Made by a program: the position numbers and the translations under genes | Assembly (NCBI RefSeq): GCF_040219215.1 | Contig: NZ_JAVJSX010000034.1 | Coordinates: forward strand, 1-64,000 | Reading direction: 5' to 3' | DNA: 64,000 bases | Origin: Thalassobaculum_A sp040219215 | GTDB lineage: Bacteria; Pseudomonadota; Alphaproteobacteria; Thalassobaculales; Thalassobaculaceae | Shown here: one piece after another, positions 34,396 to 44,065 of the stretch | Layout of the letters: every line of letters starts with the position of its first letter | Position numbering within the stretch: position 1 is the first letter of the stretch | Notes under the pieces: model-generated | Seen by the model: only the letters and a program-made list of their open reading frames with translations | What the model was told of the DNA's origin: nothing | The model's database searches: none

Positions 34396-34925
34396 CCACC
34401 CACCGCTATGAACGAGGCTCCATTGCAGGCGACTTTCTGCGCGGCGGGTTCGGTCTGCTGGTTACCGCAGGACCGTTGGTGTTCCTGCCGATGGTAACGT
34501 GGCTTGCCGTGGCCTTTGGCGTGTTCGCGCTGCTGTTCGCGGTCTACCTGTTCCGGGCCTGGCAGCGCAGCGCTACCGTCATCGAGATCGACGATACCGG
34601 CATCCGCGCATCCGGGCCGTTCGGACGGGCGATCCGCTGGGATGCGCTGGCCGCAATGCAGCTGCGGTATTTCGCCACCCGGCGCGACAAGGAAGGCGGC
34701 TGGATGCAGCTCCGCCTGCAGGGCGACGGGAGCGTGTTGTCGCTCGAATCCACGCTTGACGACTTCGAGGCTGTGACGGCGCGGGCGGCGCAGGCGGCAG
34801 CCGGCAATCGACTTGCACTTTCCGACGCCACCCAAGAGAATTTGAAAGCGCTCGGTTTGTCCGCCGGCGCTGGGGTGCCGAGGGAGACGGCGTCCGGAGA
34901 CGACGGCCGTGTGGGGATGGAATGA
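34392..34925 (+). CDS. Small membrane protein with PH-like domain
   Basis: This 177-residue protein has two adjacent membrane helices (about 18-55; GFGLLVTAGPLVFLPMVTWL then LAVAFGVFALLFAVYLF), then a domain ATVIEIDDTGIRASGPFGRA, IRWDALAAMQLRYFATRR that looks like bacterial PH (bPH2-type) membrane-associated domains. It starts at a GTG overlapping the deacetylase stop and overlaps the ABC ATPase start, making it the link between the glycan genes and the ABC importer. Function unknown. Confidence 0.7.
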   Translation: MTTHRYERGSIAGDFLRGGFGLLVTAGPLVFLPMVTWLAVAFGVFALLFAVYLFRAWQRSATVIEIDDTGIRASGPFGRAIRWDALAAMQLRYFATRRDKEGGWMQLRLQGDGSVLSLESTLDDFEAVTARAAQAAAGNRLALSDATQENLKALGLSAGAGVPRETASGDDGRVGME

Positions 34926-36823
34926 AGGATCGCGCGACGCCGCTGCTCCGCGTTAACGACCTGCGCATTGGTTTTGACCTGCCGGAGGGGCGGTTGGTCG
35001 CAGTCGACGGTGTGTCGTTCCAGATCCGGCGCGGCGGCACCGTGGCGCTGGTCGGTGAGTCCGGATCCGGAAAATCAGTGGTCAGCCAGGCGATCATGGG
35101 GTTGCTGCCGCGGCCGGCCCGCGTGCTGGGCGGCTCTATCCTGTTCGCCGACCCCGACAAGCCCGGCACGATCACCGATATCGTCCGGTTGGCGCCCGAC
35201 GGCCGGCCGATGCGCGACCTGCGGGGCGGCCGCATCTCGATCATCTTCCAGGAACCGATGGCCTCGCTGTCGCCGCTGCATACCATCGGCGACCAGATCA
35301 CCGAGGCGTTGCGCCTGCACCGCACGGTCTCCGGGTCGGAAGCCCGCGAGCTGACCCGCGATATGCTGCGCCTGGTCGGGTTCCCGGATCCGGCAAGGGC
35401 GCTGAAGACCTATCCGTTCGAGCTGTCGGGCGGGCTGCGCCAGCGCGCCATGATCTCCATGGCCCTGGTCTGCCGGCCGGCGTTGCTGATTGCCGACGAG
35501 CCGACGACCGCGCTCGACGTCACCATCCAGGCGCAGATTCTGAAGCTGGTCCGCGATCTGCAGACGGAACTGCGGATGGCGGTCCTGATGATCACCCACG
35601 ACCTCGGCGTGGTCGCCAACGTGGCCGAGGAAGTGGTGGTGATGTACCGCGGCCGGGTCATGGAATCCGGCGACGTCGAGGACATTTTCCGGCGGCCCGA
35701 ACATCCGTATCTGCGGTCGCTGATGGCGGCGGTGCCGCGCTTCGACATGGCGCCGGGCGAGCGGCTGAAGCCGATCCGCGAGATCAGGGCCGAGACCGGC
35801 CACCTGCTGGCCGACACCGGAAACCAGACGGCCCGTGCCACGCCGCAGACCGAGCCGTTGCTGTCGGTGGAAGGCGTGTCGAAGACCTACGCCATTCGCA
35901 AGGCCGGGCTGTTCGGCGGTGCGGCAAAGCGGGTGATGGCGCTGGACGATGTCTCGTTCGAGGTCCGGCGCGGCGAGTGCCTGGGCCTAGTGGGCGAGTC
36001 GGGCTGCGGCAAGACCACGCTGTCGAAGGTCATCATGCGGGCCATCGGGCCGGACAGCGGCCGGGTGACCTTCACCGATGACGACGGTCCGGTCGACGTG
36101 CTCGGCCTGGAGGGCGAGGCACTGGCGGCGTTCCGGCGCAAGCTGCAGTTCGTGTTCCAGGATCCGTTCGGCTCGCTGAACCCGCGGATGCCGGTGTTCG
36201 ACATCATCGCCGAGCCGCTGGTGATCCACGATATCGGAACGGCGGCCTGGCGGCGTGAAATGGTGTCGGAGCTGATGAAGCTGGTCGGGCTCGACGCGCG
36301 CCACCTCAGCCGCTACCCGCACAGCTTCTCCGGCGGCCAGCGTCAGCGCATCGGCATTGCCCGTGCCCTGGCCCTGCGGCCGCCGATGCTGATCTGCGAC
36401 GAGCCGGTTTCGGCGCTCGACGTCTCGATCCAGGCCCAGGTGCTGAACCTGCTCAAGGACCTGAAGGCGTCCCTGGGGCTGACCTATCTTTTCATCTCCC
36501 ACAACCTCGCGGTGGTGGACTACATCGCCGACCGGATCGCGGTAATGTGCGCGGGCCGCCTGGTGGAGCTGGCGACCCGCGAGGAACTGTTCCGCAACCC
36601 GGTGCATCCCTACACCCAGGCGCTTCTGGCCGCGGTTCCGGACCCGAGCCTGGATCATCCGCTGGATTTCGCCCGGATCATGGACGAGCGGGCGTCGCAG
36701 CCCGCGGACTGGCCGGCGCCGTTCACCATCGACGCGCAGCACACGCCGCAGTTCGTGGACCTGGGCGACGAGCACTTCGTGCGCGCCGACCCGCAGATCC
36801 TCACTTTCAGGTTGGCCTCGTGA
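34922..36823 (+). CDS. Peptide-type ABC importer, fused ATPases (DppD-DppF type)
   Basis: This 633-residue protein holds two full ATPase domains in tandem. Domain 1: Walker A GESGSGKSV, signature LSGGLRQRAMISMAL, Walker B LLIADEPTTALD. Domain 2: Walker A GESGCGKTT, signature FSGGQRQRIGIARAL, Walker B LICDEPVSALD. The C-terminal regions after each have the VHPY/EHPYLRSLMAAVP motif of the oligopeptide ATPase family. With the following binding protein and two permeases it forms a complete Dpp/Opp-type importer. ATGA overlap with the membrane-protein gene and GTGA with the next. Confidence 0.94.
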   Translation: MKDRATPLLRVNDLRIGFDLPEGRLVAVDGVSFQIRRGGTVALVGESGSGKSVVSQAIMGLLPRPARVLGGSILFADPDKPGTITDIVRLAPDGRPMRDLRGGRISIIFQEPMASLSPLHTIGDQITEALRLHRTVSGSEARELTRDMLRLVGFPDPARALKTYPFELSGGLRQRAMISMALVCRPALLIADEPTTALDVTIQAQILKLVRDLQTELRMAVLMITHDLGVVANVAEEVVVMYRGRVMESGDVEDIFRRPEHPYLRSLMAAVPRFDMAPGERLKPIREIRAETGHLLADTGNQTARATPQTEPLLSVEGVSKTYAIRKAGLFGGAAKRVMALDDVSFEVRRGECLGLVGESGCGKTTLSKVIMRAIGPDSGRVTFTDDDGPVDVLGLEGEALAAFRRKLQFVFQDPFGSLNPRMPVFDIIAEPLVIHDIGTAAWRREMVSELMKLVGLDARHLSRYPHSFSGGQRQRIGIARALALRPPMLICDEPVSALDVSIQAQVLNLLKDLKASLGLTYLFISHNLAVVDYIADRIAVMCAGRLVELATREELFRNPVHPYTQALLAAVPDPSLDHPLDFARIMDERASQPADWPAPFTIDAQHTPQFVDLGDEHFVRADPQILTFRLAS

Positions 36824-38778
36824 CCGGCCGCTTCGCTCTGGCATTGGCGGCCCTGCTGTTGCTGACGCCCAGTCGGCCGGGGGTCGCGCAGACCTTTGTC
36901 GAGCCGCCGGTCTTGGCCGAGGACGTGGCGGCCGGGCGGTTGCCGCCGGTCGCCGAGCGGTTGCCGCGCAACCCTTCCGTGGTCGACTTCGGCGCCGAGC
37001 ACAAGGAGCCGGGCCAGTACGGCGGGACGCTGACCATGATCATGGGCCGGGACAAGGACACCCGGCAGATGGTGGTATATGGCTACGCCCGGCTGGTGGT
37101 GTACCGGCCAAAGACTTACGAGCTGGTGCCGGATCTGGCGGCCAAGGTCGATGTCCAGGACGACCGGGTGTTCACCTTCACGCTGCGCGAAGGCCATCGG
37201 TGGTCCGACGGCCAGCCGTTCACCACCGAGGATTTCCGCTACTTCTGGCACGACGTGGCGAACAACCCGGCGCTGTCTCCGACCGGTCCGCCAAGCGAGC
37301 TGATGGTTGACGGCGAGGCCCCGACCGTCGAGATCCTGTCGCCGACGGTAGTGCGGTATTCCTGGTCGAAACCGAATCCTGAGTTCCTGCCGGCGCTGGC
37401 CGGCGCCAGCCCGCTGTACCTGTACCGCCCGGCGCACTACCTGAAGACAGTGCACGGCGACTATGCCGACCCGGCCGAGCTGGAGAAGCGCATCAAATCC
37501 GGGCACCAGCGCAACTGGGCGGCGCTGCACAACAAGCTCGACAACATGTACAAGTTCGACAATCCGGCGCTGCCGACCCTGCAGCCGTGGATGGCGGTGA
37601 CCGAGCCGCCGTCGGACCGCTTTGTGTACCGCCGCAACCCCTACTACCACCGGGTCGACGCCGAGGGACGGCAGCTGCCGTACATCGACGAAGCGGTGTT
37701 CCAGGTCGCGGCACCCGGCCTGATCCCGGCCAAGACCGGCGCGGGGGAATCCGCGCTGCAGGCCCGCTACCTGTCGTTCGACGACTACACCTTCCTGCGG
37801 CAGAGCGAGACCCGGTCCGGGTACGAGACCTACCTGTGGCGCACCGCCTACGGCGCGCATCTGGCTCTGTTCCCGAACATGAACGCCGAGGATCCGGTGT
37901 GGCGCGCGCTGATGCGCGACGTCCGGTTCCGTCGCGCCCTGTCGCTCGCCATCAACCGGCATGAGATCAACGAGGTCATCTACTACGGCCTGGCGCTCGA
38001 CGGGGCCGACACGCTGCTGCCGACCTCGCCGCTGTACCGCGAGGGGCTGCGCGAGCGGTGGGCCAGCTATTCCCCGAAATCGGCCAACGCGCTGCTCGAC
38101 GAGATCGGCCTGACCAAGCGCGACTCCCGGGGCGTGCGGCTGCTTCCCGACGGCCGGCCGGCCGAGATCGTGGTCGAGACCGCCGGTGAAAGCACCGAGC
38201 AGACCGACGTCCTGGAACTGATCCACGACGGCTGGATGGCCGCCGGCATCAAGCTGTACAGCCGGCCGACCCAACGCACGGTGTTCCGCAACCGGGTGTT
38301 CGCCGGCAAGACCCTGATGGCGATCTCTTCCGGAACCGAGAACGGCCTGGCCACCGCCGAGACCAGCCCGCAGGCGTTCGCGCCAACCGACCAGATCCAA
38401 TACATGTGGCCGAAATGGGGGCAGTACTACCAGACCGGCGGCAAGGCGGGCGAAAAGCCGGACCTGCCCGAGGCCAGCCGGCTGATGGAGCTGTATCGGT
38501 CCTGGCGGTCCGCCGACTCGCCGGAGACTCGCACCCTGATCTGGGCGGAGATGCTCGATATCTGGTCCGAGCAGGTCTACAGCATCGGGCTGATCGCCGG
38601 GGTGCTGCAGCCGGTCGTGGTGGACCTGGAACTGCACAACGTGCCGGTCCAGGGCGTGTATGCCTGGGACCCAGGCGCGCATTTCGGAATCTACCGGCCC
38701 GACACCTTCTTCTTCGGCCCGGCGCGCCCGCGCACGCCGGAATCGGTGCTGACCGCCGCCGTCCGCAGCCGGAGATAG
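36820..38778 (+). CDS. Peptide-type ABC substrate-binding protein (family 5)
   Basis: This 652-residue secreted binding protein has a signal peptide (FALALAALLLLTPSRPGVAQ) and family 5 features: GGTLTMIMGRDKDTRQMVVY, LVPDLAAKVDVQDDRVFTF and LREGHRWSDGQPFTTEDFRY, with a large C-terminal lobe. It is longer than DppA (about 535), similar to some alphaproteobacterial importers of larger peptides. Start GTG at 36820 overlaps the ATPase stop. The ligand cannot be told. Confidence 0.92.
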   Translation: MTGRFALALAALLLLTPSRPGVAQTFVEPPVLAEDVAAGRLPPVAERLPRNPSVVDFGAEHKEPGQYGGTLTMIMGRDKDTRQMVVYGYARLVVYRPKTYELVPDLAAKVDVQDDRVFTFTLREGHRWSDGQPFTTEDFRYFWHDVANNPALSPTGPPSELMVDGEAPTVEILSPTVVRYSWSKPNPEFLPALAGASPLYLYRPAHYLKTVHGDYADPAELEKRIKSGHQRNWAALHNKLDNMYKFDNPALPTLQPWMAVTEPPSDRFVYRRNPYYHRVDAEGRQLPYIDEAVFQVAAPGLIPAKTGAGESALQARYLSFDDYTFLRQSETRSGYETYLWRTAYGAHLALFPNMNAEDPVWRALMRDVRFRRALSLAINRHEINEVIYYGLALDGADTLLPTSPLYREGLRERWASYSPKSANALLDEIGLTKRDSRGVRLLPDGRPAEIVVETAGESTEQTDVLELIHDGWMAAGIKLYSRPTQRTVFRNRVFAGKTLMAISSGTENGLATAETSPQAFAPTDQIQYMWPKWGQYYQTGGKAGEKPDLPEASRLMELYRSWRSADSPETRTLIWAEMLDIWSEQVYSIGLIAGVLQPVVVDLELHNVPVQGVYAWDPGAHFGIYRPDTFFFGPARPRTPESVLTAAVRSRR

Positions 38779-38779
38779 G

Positions 38780-39784
38780 GTGGATATGCTCGACTACCTG
38801 GCCCGCCGCCTGCTGGTGATGATCCCGACCCTGATTGCGATCAGCATCATCACCTTCATCATCATCCAGCTGCCGCCGGGGGATTATCTGTCGACCCTGA
38901 TCGCTGAGATGGAAAGCCGCGGCGAGAGCGTCGACGTCGCCAAGATCGCCGCGTTGCGGGCCCAGTACGGTCTCGATAAGCCGATGTGGGAGCAGTACTT
39001 CTACTGGGCGATCGGCTTCCTGCGCGGCGACTTCGGCTACAGCTTCGAATACCAGCTGCCGGTTGCCGACGTGGTCGGGGACCGGGTGATGCTGACCATC
39101 GTGCTGAACTTCGGCACGATCCTGTTCATCTACCTGATGGCGTTTCCGATCGGGATCTATTCGGCCACCCACCAGTACAGCTGGGGCGACTACAGCCTGA
39201 CCCTGCTCGGCTTCATCGGCCTTGCGACGCCGAATTTCCTGCTGGCGCTGGTGCTGCTGTACTTCGCCAACGTCTGGTTCGGCACCTCGATCGGCGGGCT
39301 GATGGACCCGTCCTACATCGACCAGCCCTGGACTTGGCCGAAGGTGCTGTCGGTGCTGGAACACCTGTGGGTGCCGGTCATCGTGATCGGTACAGCGGGC
39401 ACGGCGGCGATGATCCGGCGGCTTCGGGCCAACCTGCTCGACGAGCTGCAGAAGCAGTACGTGATCACCGCGCGCGCCAAGGGGCTGTCGCCGATGCGGG
39501 CGCTGCTCAAATACCCCCTGCGCATGGCGCTCAACCCGTTCATCGCCGACATCGGCAACATGCTGCCGCAGGTGGTGTCGGGTTCCGCGGTGGTCGCCAT
39601 GGTGCTGTCGCTGCCGCCCACCGGGCCGATGCTGATCACCGCGCTGCAGAGCCAGGACATGTACCTGGCGGGGTCGTTCCTGATGTTCTTGGCCGCGCTG
39701 ACCGTGGTGGGCATGCTGATTTCGGATCTGGCGCTGGCGTGGCTTGACCCGCGCATCCGGCTGGGCGCGGGGACCGGGCGATGA
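38780..39784 (+). CDS. Peptide-type ABC permease (DppB type)
   Basis: This 334-residue inner-membrane permease has MLDYLARRLLVMIPTLIAIS at the start and the conserved cytoplasmic EAA-like loop ITARAKGLSPMRALLKYPLR that docks the ATPase. It has about six membrane helices, with an extra-long loop between the first and second. GTG at 38780 or ATG at 38786 could start it; both have a purine-rich site (GGAG, AGGG). Its stop overlaps the next gene (ATGA). Confidence 0.93.
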   Translation: MDMLDYLARRLLVMIPTLIAISIITFIIIQLPPGDYLSTLIAEMESRGESVDVAKIAALRAQYGLDKPMWEQYFYWAIGFLRGDFGYSFEYQLPVADVVGDRVMLTIVLNFGTILFIYLMAFPIGIYSATHQYSWGDYSLTLLGFIGLATPNFLLALVLLYFANVWFGTSIGGLMDPSYIDQPWTWPKVLSVLEHLWVPVIVIGTAGTAAMIRRLRANLLDELQKQYVITARAKGLSPMRALLKYPLRMALNPFIADIGNMLPQVVSGSAVVAMVLSLPPTGPMLITALQSQDMYLAGSFLMFLAALTVVGMLISDLALAWLDPRIRLGAGTGR

Positions 39785-40953
39785 GCGTCTCCGACACGCC
39801 GCGCCCGCGCGCGCGCCACTTCGTCGACCGGGCGCCGTTCAATCCGAGCGCCGACGAGGTCCTGACGCCGCAGCAGGAACGCTACTACATGGCGTCGCAG
39901 TGGCGGATGATGTGGTGGAAGCTGCGCCGCCACCGCCTCGCGGTGGTTTCCGGCCTGTTCCTACTGTTGCTGTACGTCTCCGTCCTGATTTCCGAGATGA
40001 TCGCGCCGTACGCGCTGGCCAGCCGCAACACCGAGTTCATCTATGCGCCGCCGCAGAGCGTGAAGGTCTTTCACGATGGCCGGTTCGTGGCGCCCTACGT
40101 GCTGGGGCTCGACTACACCCTGAACCTGCGGACCCTGAAGCGGGAGTACGTCGCCAACCCGGACAAGCGGCAGGAACTGCGGTTCTTCTGCTCCGGCGAC
40201 CCCTATCGGTTCTGGGGAATGTTCGAGGCCGACCTGCATCTGGTCTGTCCGGCCGAGGACGGGACGCTGTTCCTGCTCGGAACCGACCGGCTCGGGCGCG
40301 ACATGTTCTCGCGCATCGTATACGGCACCCGGATCTCGCTGACCGTCGGGCTGATCGGCATCGCCATCAGTTTCGTACTGGGCATCGTGATCGGCGGGGT
40401 TGCCGGCTACTACGGCGGCTGGATCGACGCATCGATCCAGCGGGTCATCGAGATCCTCCGGTCGTTTCCGGAGCTGCCCCTGTGGATGGCGCTGTCGGCG
40501 GCCCTGCCGGTGACCTGGAGCCCGATCGTGATCTATTTCGGGATCACGCTGATCCTGGGCCTGCTCGACTGGACCGGCCTCGCCCGGGCGGTGCGCTCCA
40601 AGCTCCTGGCGCTGCGCGAGGAGGATTTCTGCGTCGCCGCCGAACTCATGGGCGCCAAACCCCGGCGGATCATCGGCCGGCACCTGCTGCCGAGTTTCAT
40701 GAGCCACCTGATTGCCTCGGCCACCCTGTCGATCCCGACGATGATCCTGGGCGAGACCGCGCTCAGCTTTCTCGGCCTCGGCCTGCGGCCGCCGATCACG
40801 TCGTGGGGCGTGCTGCTGACCGAAGCCCAGAACATCAACGCGGTGGAACTCTACCCCTGGATTATGACCCCGGTGATCCCGGTCATCCTGGTGGTGCTGG
40901 CGTTCAACTTCTTCGGCGATGGCCTGCGCGACGCGGCGGATCCGTACCGGTGA
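39781..40953 (+). CDS. Peptide-type ABC permease (DppC type)
   Basis: This 390-residue permease pairs with the preceding one. It has a long N-terminal cytoplasmic tail and a first helix (LAVVSGLFLLLLYVSVLIS), then LGTDRLGRDMFSRIVYGTRI, the mark of DppC-type subunits, and the EAA loop region CVAAELMGAKPRRIIGRHLL. The extra loop between helix 1 and that motif (about 65-160) is larger than in E. coli DppC. It ends the 11-gene run. Confidence 0.93.
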   Translation: MSVSDTPRPRARHFVDRAPFNPSADEVLTPQQERYYMASQWRMMWWKLRRHRLAVVSGLFLLLLYVSVLISEMIAPYALASRNTEFIYAPPQSVKVFHDGRFVAPYVLGLDYTLNLRTLKREYVANPDKRQELRFFCSGDPYRFWGMFEADLHLVCPAEDGTLFLLGTDRLGRDMFSRIVYGTRISLTVGLIGIAISFVLGIVIGGVAGYYGGWIDASIQRVIEILRSFPELPLWMALSAALPVTWSPIVIYFGITLILGLLDWTGLARAVRSKLLALREEDFCVAAELMGAKPRRIIGRHLLPSFMSHLIASATLSIPTMILGETALSFLGLGLRPPITSWGVLLTEAQNINAVELYPWIMTPVIPVILVVLAFNFFGDGLRDAADPYR

Positions 40954-41083
40954 TGGATCGCCGGCTTGCGATGGAAAGCAACGATCGACGCCGGCTTCAG
41001 GGCGTGGGAGTTTTCCCGCTCTTGCTCCCCGGTCGGCGGTGTGGCACATCCCGCCGACAGTGACACGAGGTGGAAGCACAGCC

Positions 41084-42277
41084 ATGTCGGCGTTCAGGAC
41101 CCTGGATCAGGTGGAAGTCGCGGGGCGACGGGTGCTGGTGCGGCTGGATCTCAATGTTCCCATGAAGGACGGTCGGGTCACCGACGCGACCCGCATCGAG
41201 CGCGCGGCGCCCACCGTCAAGGAACTTGCCGATAAAGGCGCGAAGGTCGTGGTGGTCTCGCACTATGGCCGGCCGAAAGGCAAACCCGATCCGACAATGT
41301 CGCTGAAGCCGCTGGTCGATCCGCTGTCCGCGGCGGTTGGCCGACCGGTGGCGTTTGCCGAGGACTGCATCGGTCCGGCGGCAGCGGGGGCCGTCGGTGG
41401 TCTGGCCGACGGCGGTGTGGCCCTGCTGGAGAACCTGCGCTTCCATGCCGGCGAGGAGTCCAACGACCCGGGGTTCGCGGCCGCCCTGGCGGAGCTCTGC
41501 GATCTCTATGTCAGCGATGCCTTCTCGGCGGCCCACCGCGCCCACGCGTCCATCGACGGGGTGGCGCGGTTGCGGCCGGCTTACGCCGGCCGGCTGATGC
41601 AGACCGAACTCGACGCCCTCGGCCGCGCGCTGGAATCGCCGACCCGCCCGGTGGCGGCGGTGGTCGGCGGGGCCAAGGTGTCGACCAAGCTTGACCTGCT
41701 GGGCAATCTGGTCGAGCGCGTCGACGTGCTGGCGATCGGTGGCGGCATGGCCAACACCTTTCTGTTCGCGCAAGGAGTCGAGATCGGCGCCTCGCTGGCC
41801 GAGCGCGACCTCGCAGATACCGCGCGGGCGATCCTGCAAAAGGCCGAGGCCAAGGGCTGCGACGTTCTGCTGGCGATCGACGCGGTGATTGCCGACAAGC
41901 TGGCGCCGGGTGTGGCGACGACGGTGGTCGGAGTCGACGCGGTACCGTCGGGCGCGATGATCCTGGATGTCGGGCCGGCGACCGTCGCCGCCATGTCGGA
42001 GCGCCTGGCAACCTGCCGGACCCTGGTCTGGAACGGGCCGCTCGGGGCGTTCGAGACAGCGCCGTTCGACGCCGGAACCAACGCAGTGGCCAAGGCCGCG
42101 GCAGAGCTGACGGACCAGGGTCGGTTGCTGACGGTGGCCGGAGGCGGCGATACGGTCGCGGCGCTCGCGCACGCCGGCGTGCTGGAACGCTTCTCCTATG
42201 TCTCGACGGCGGGCGGCGCGTTCCTGGAGTGGCTCGAAGGCAAGGACCTGCCCGGGGTCGCGGTATTGAAGCTCTGA
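41084..42277 (+). CDS. pgk: Phosphoglycerate kinase
   Basis: This 397-residue glycolytic/gluconeogenic enzyme moves phosphate between 1,3-bisphosphoglycerate and ADP. Landmarks are RVLVRLDLNVPMKDGRVTD, VVVVSHYGRPKGKPDP, LLENLRFHAGEESNDP, VVGGAKVSTKLDLLGNL and the C-terminal LTVAGGGDTVAAL. I placed the start at 41084, directly before conserved residues and after GGAAG. It has its own 130-base upstream region and is followed after 162 bases by pckA; both serve gluconeogenesis. Confidence 0.97.
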   Translation: MSAFRTLDQVEVAGRRVLVRLDLNVPMKDGRVTDATRIERAAPTVKELADKGAKVVVVSHYGRPKGKPDPTMSLKPLVDPLSAAVGRPVAFAEDCIGPAAAGAVGGLADGGVALLENLRFHAGEESNDPGFAAALAELCDLYVSDAFSAAHRAHASIDGVARLRPAYAGRLMQTELDALGRALESPTRPVAAVVGGAKVSTKLDLLGNLVERVDVLAIGGGMANTFLFAQGVEIGASLAERDLADTARAILQKAEAKGCDVLLAIDAVIADKLAPGVATTVVGVDAVPSGAMILDVGPATVAAMSERLATCRTLVWNGPLGAFETAPFDAGTNAVAKAAAELTDQGRLLTVAGGGDTVAALAHAGVLERFSYVSTAGGAFLEWLEGKDLPGVAVLKL

Positions 42278-42439
42278 CGGTCGCGGCCAAACGTCGCAGA
42301 TCCGGCGCTGCCGGAGTTCGGCGCAACGCTGGGCGGCGTCGAGCGTTGCCAACCGGGAACCGCTCCCCTATCCCTTTCTGGCAGCAACGGAGCGGGTCGG
42401 GCGACACGGCCCCGCAAGGTTAAGGTTGGAGGAAACATC

Positions 42440-44053
42440 GTGCAGATCTTCACCGGTCACACGAGCCATGTCGGGCTCGACACCGTCGGCCTGACCAATC
42501 TGAAGTCCGTGCGTTGGAACATGGGTCCGGCGGCGCTGTATGAAGAAGCGATCCGCCGCGGCGAAGGCGTGGTCACCGCCGGCGGCGCGCTGTTGGTGAC
42601 AACCGGCGAGCACACCGGCCGGTCGCCCAAGGACAAGTTCATCGTCGACAGCGACAGCACGCACGACGCCGTCGACTGGGGCACGATCAACCAGTCGATC
42701 ACCCGCGAGCGGTTCGACGCCCTGTACGCCCGTGTCACCGATTACTACAAGGGCCGCGACGCCTTCGTGCTCGATTGCTGGGCCGGCGCCGATCCGGAGT
42801 ACCGGCTGCCGGTACGGGTGGTGACCGAGACCGCCTGGCACAACCTGTTCGCCCGCAACATGTTCATTCGCCCGAAGCCGGCGGATCTGGCGAGCTTCGA
42901 GCCGGCCTTCACCGTGCTGCACGCGCCGGGGCTGAGCGCGAACGGCAAGGCCGATGGCGTCAACTCGGGGACCTTCATCCTGGTCGACTTCGACCGGCGG
43001 CTGATCCTGATCGGCGGCAGCTGGTACGCCGGCGAGATCAAGAAGTCGATCTTCGGCGTGCTGAACTACCTGCTGCCGGACCGCGGCGTGATGCCGATGC
43101 ACTGCTCGGCGAACGTCGGCGCCAAGGGCGATGCCGCCGTGTTCTTCGGCCTGTCGGGTACCGGCAAGACCACATTGTCGGCGGATGGCACGCGCACCCT
43201 GATCGGCGACGATGAGCATGGCTGGTCGGACACCGGCATCTTCAATTTCGAGGGTGGCTGCTACGCCAAGGTGATCCGCCTGTCGGCCGAGGCCGAGCCG
43301 GAAATCTGGGCGGCCAGCCATCGTTTCGGCACCGTTTTGGAAAACGTGGTCCACGACCCGGTCTCGCGAGCCCTGATGCTGGACGACGATTCGCTGACCG
43401 AGAACACCCGTTCCTGCTACCCGATCGACTTCATCCCGAACACCTCGGAGACCGGCGTGGCCGGGCATCCGGTGAACGTGGTGATGCTGACCGCCGATGC
43501 CTTCGGCGTTCTTCCGCCGATCGCCAAGCTCACGCCCGAACAGGCGATGTACCACTTCCTGTCAGGCTACACCGCGCGGGTCGCCGGCACCGAGAAGGGC
43601 CTCGGCAAGGAGCCGCAGGCGACGTTCTCGACCTGCTTCGGCGCGCCGTTCATGCCAAGGCACCCGTCGGTCTACGGCGCGATGCTGCGCGACAAGATCG
43701 CCAAGCACGGGGCGACCTGCTGGCTGGTCAACACCGGCTGGTCCGGCGGCCGTGCCGGGGATGGCGGCGACCGCATGAAGATCGCCTACACCCGCGCGAT
43801 GGTGCGGGCGGCGGTGGATGGGCGCCTGTCGTCCGCGCCGGTGCATGAGGATGGTCGCTTCGGCCTGCTGGTGCCCGAGGCGTGCCCGGATGTGCCGAGT
43901 TCGGTGCTGCTGCCCCGCGGAGCCTGGAACGACAAGGGCGCCTACGATGCCACCGCCCATGACCTGTGCGGGCGTTTCGAGGCGAACTTCAAGAAGTTCG
44001 AGCCGTTCGTCGAGGACAGCGTGAAGGCCGCCGGTATCCGCCAGGCAGCCTGA
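42440..44053 (+). CDS. pckA: Phosphoenolpyruvate carboxykinase (ATP)
   Basis: This 537-residue enzyme converts oxaloacetate and ATP to PEP, the entry step of gluconeogenesis. It has the kinase-1a P-loop GLSGTGKTTLSADG (about 236-248), LIGDDEHGW with the metal-binding Asp, FEGGCYAKVI, and the active-site stretch WLVNTGWSGG. GTG start with a perfect GGAGG 8 bases upstream. In many Alphaproteobacteria pckA is next to chvI and controlled by ChvG/ChvI; here those genes are about 17 kb away. Confidence 0.97.
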   Translation: MQIFTGHTSHVGLDTVGLTNLKSVRWNMGPAALYEEAIRRGEGVVTAGGALLVTTGEHTGRSPKDKFIVDSDSTHDAVDWGTINQSITRERFDALYARVTDYYKGRDAFVLDCWAGADPEYRLPVRVVTETAWHNLFARNMFIRPKPADLASFEPAFTVLHAPGLSANGKADGVNSGTFILVDFDRRLILIGGSWYAGEIKKSIFGVLNYLLPDRGVMPMHCSANVGAKGDAAVFFGLSGTGKTTLSADGTRTLIGDDEHGWSDTGIFNFEGGCYAKVIRLSAEAEPEIWAASHRFGTVLENVVHDPVSRALMLDDDSLTENTRSCYPIDFIPNTSETGVAGHPVNVVMLTADAFGVLPPIAKLTPEQAMYHFLSGYTARVAGTEKGLGKEPQATFSTCFGAPFMPRHPSVYGAMLRDKIAKHGATCWLVNTGWSGGRAGDGGDRMKIAYTRAMVRAAVDGRLSSAPVHEDGRFGLLVPEACPDVPSSVLLPRGAWNDKGAYDATAHDLCGRFEANFKKFEPFVEDSVKAAGIRQAA

Positions 44054-44065
44054 TCCGGGCGGCCG

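Noticed and set aside
31670..34399. 909-codon open frame opposite the glycosyltransferase genes
   Set aside because: Antisense shadow of clear genes, with low-complexity Arg/Pro-rich translation.
36655..38682. 675-codon open frame opposite the ABC binding protein
   Set aside because: Shadow frame; the plus strand encodes an obvious family 5 binding protein.
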